Assembly (NCBI GenBank): GCA_016303035.1
Contig: JAEDML010000006.1
Span: 1-14,890, forward strand
Direction: 5' to 3'
Length of the DNA: 14,890 nucleotides
DNA from: Clostridiaceae bacterium
GTDB lineage: Bacteria > Bacillota > Clostridia > Oscillospirales > Acutalibacteraceae
The notes under the pieces were generated by a model. That model saw nothing but the letters and a program-made list of their open reading frames with translations, did no database searches and was not told the origin of the DNA. The position numbers and the translations under genes were made by a program. Shown one piece after another: positions 14,304 through 14,890 of this stretch (position 1 is its first letter; every line of letters starts with the position of its first letter).

Positions 14304-14360
14304 GAGATTATACAAAACCGAATGGGATAACAGAAAATAGGATGCAAAAAGCCTATAATG

Positions 14361-14400
14361 CAAAACCATCGTTTTGAGATTCCGAACGATGGTTTTGTTT
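14361..14400 (+). terminator. Terminator-like hairpin in the intergenic region
   Basis: A perfect 13-bp stem (14361-14373 with 14385-14397) has an 11-base loop and is followed by TTTATTT on the plus strand. The stem already ends in TTTTG, so it looks most like a plus-strand terminator, yet no plus-strand gene precedes it. On the minus strand the following sequence is GCATTATAGG, less suited to termination. It might end an unrecognised plus-strand transcript or be part of a dispersed repeat. Confidence 0.5.
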
Positions 14401-14429
14401 ATTTGGTATCTTTAGATGTATAAATAAAC

Positions 14430-14446
14430 CCTCGGTTCTACCGAGG
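14430..14446 (-). terminator. Short hairpin, possible second terminator downstream of the PucR-type gene
   Basis: A 6-bp GC-rich stem (CCTCGG/CCGAGG) closes a five-base loop. On the minus strand it is followed by GTTTATTTAT. It lies about 20 bases past the stronger terminator of the PucR-type gene and could act as a backup. Confidence 0.35.
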
Positions 14447-14459
14447 AAAGAAAATAATG

Positions 14460-14497
14460 AGATAAAAAGCACCGTCTACAGCAAGTATAGGTGCTTT
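14460..14497 (-). terminator. Rho-independent terminator of the PucR-type gene
   Basis: An 8-bp stem (14466-14473 with 14490-14497) closes a 16-base loop. On the minus strand it is followed by TTTATC, with the stem itself ending in TT. The distal arm overlaps the stop codon of the PucR-type gene at 14496-14498. Confidence 0.7.
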
Positions 14498-14890
14498 AAT
14501 CCGTAACAAACATTTCCGTCTCGCCGTTTTTTGCAAGCATTACCGCCGCCGACAGCAGATACTTCAAATGCTTTTCGGGAGTGTCAAGGTTAATTCCAAA
14601 ATTCTCCTTTATTTTTCTTATGCGGTAAAACACTGTGTTTCGATGGGTATAAAGTCTTTCACAGGTTTCATTAAGCGAGCGGTGGCAGCAAAGATAGGTA
14701 TACAGCGTCTTTATAAGCTCCCCCCGAGTTTTTGCGGCCATACTCGTTTAACGCAGCGATCTCATTTGCACGAATTCCGTCCTCGGCAAGCTTATTAAGG
14801 GAGATAATAAGGCAGTACCTACCTGCTGTTTCAAGGAATCCTGTCCTTCCCCTCAGCAAAAGATAATCGAGTACAGAGGACACTGTTTTA
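14496..14890 (-). pseudogene. PucR/CdaR-type transcriptional regulator, C-terminal part, frameshifted (5' end outside window)
   Basis: Two overlapping minus-strand frames together make the C-terminus of a PucR/CdaR-type regulator. The upstream frame, open from the window edge at 14890, gives a region ending in ALNEYGRKNSG. The downstream frame gives GELIKTLYTYLCCHRSLNETCERLYTHRNTVFYRIRKIKE, the typical PucR C-terminal helix-turn-helix with its HRNT motif. The family normally reads EYD..NGTELL.TL.AYL across this point. Removing one G from the run of six at 14720-14725 joins the frames to NSGELIKTL, exactly as expected. As written, the upstream frame runs on out of register and the DNA-binding domain is lost. 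Proteins of this group regulate purine or sugar-diacid use. The partner genes lie outside the window. The shift may be a true mutation, a slippage site or a sequencing error. Confidence 0.8.

Noticed and set aside
14150..14377. Small overlapping open frames on both strands in the intergenic region (about 65 codons each)
   Set aside because: They lack ribosome sites and acceptable starts (the plus-strand one begins at TTG). They run through hairpins and overlap one another. A non-coding RNA or repeat explains the region better.
14100..14495. tRNA gene, CRISPR array, riboswitch of known class or attachment site in the hairpin-rich intergenic stretch
   Set aside because: I looked for cloverleaf arms with a TTC loop, regularly spaced repeats and known riboswitch cores and found none. 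The only repeats are one 11-base tandem pair and simple hairpins.

Overview
The window reads as chromosomal DNA from a low-to-mid GC Firmicute of class Clostridia. The best guess is the Oscillospirales/Ruminococcaceae side of the group, judged from codon use, strong AGGAGG-type ribosome sites, the clostridial FeoB N-terminus beginning MGLT, and the gene order rplI-dnaB-tilS-hpt-ftsH. Most of it is core and nutrient-handling genes. I found no integrase, transposase, CRISPR array, tRNA or rRNA, and no obvious new defence or biosynthetic system.

Layout. Bases 1-2006 (+) carry the end of an OmpR/PhoB-type response regulator and its partner PAS-containing sensor kinase, closed by a hairpin terminator. 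Bases 2046-4428 (-) hold feoA-feoB for ferrous iron (or related metal) uptake. They diverge from a DtxR/MntR-family regulator gene at 4545-4982 (+). The shared control region contains an inverted repeat resembling an MntR box, so the regulator probably controls the transporter, itself, or both. A MATE efflux gene (5016-6341, -) follows with its own promoter. A perfect 12-bp palindrome lies in that promoter, and the gene's terminator is built into the 3' end of the regulator gene.

Bases 6463-13984 (-) are one dense housekeeping block, in transcription order: RNase J, ribosomal protein L9, replicative helicase DnaB, tRNA-Ile lysidine synthetase TilS, hypoxanthine phosphoribosyltransferase, FtsH protease. 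From rplI on, gaps are 4, -1, 4 and 17 bases, so those five genes look like one transcription unit. RNase J is joined to it through 61 bases that hold a 16-bp hairpin. A good sigma-A-type promoter lies about 120 bases upstream of the RNase J start, and a terminator follows ftsH. The unit mixes RNA decay, translation, replication, tRNA modification, purine salvage and protein quality control.

Bases 13985-14495 are non-coding and rich in hairpins. They hold the RNase J promoter and leader, a candidate small RNA of about 100 nt on the minus strand, and the terminator of the last gene. That gene (14496-14890, -) is the C-terminal part of a PucR/CdaR-type regulator. It is split by a +1 frameshift in a run of six G and runs off the window edge.

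Points most worth a second look: the MntR-type metal ligands of the regulator beside feoAB, the homopolymer frameshift, the candidate small RNA, and the basic N-terminal extension of RNase J with an internal duplication.
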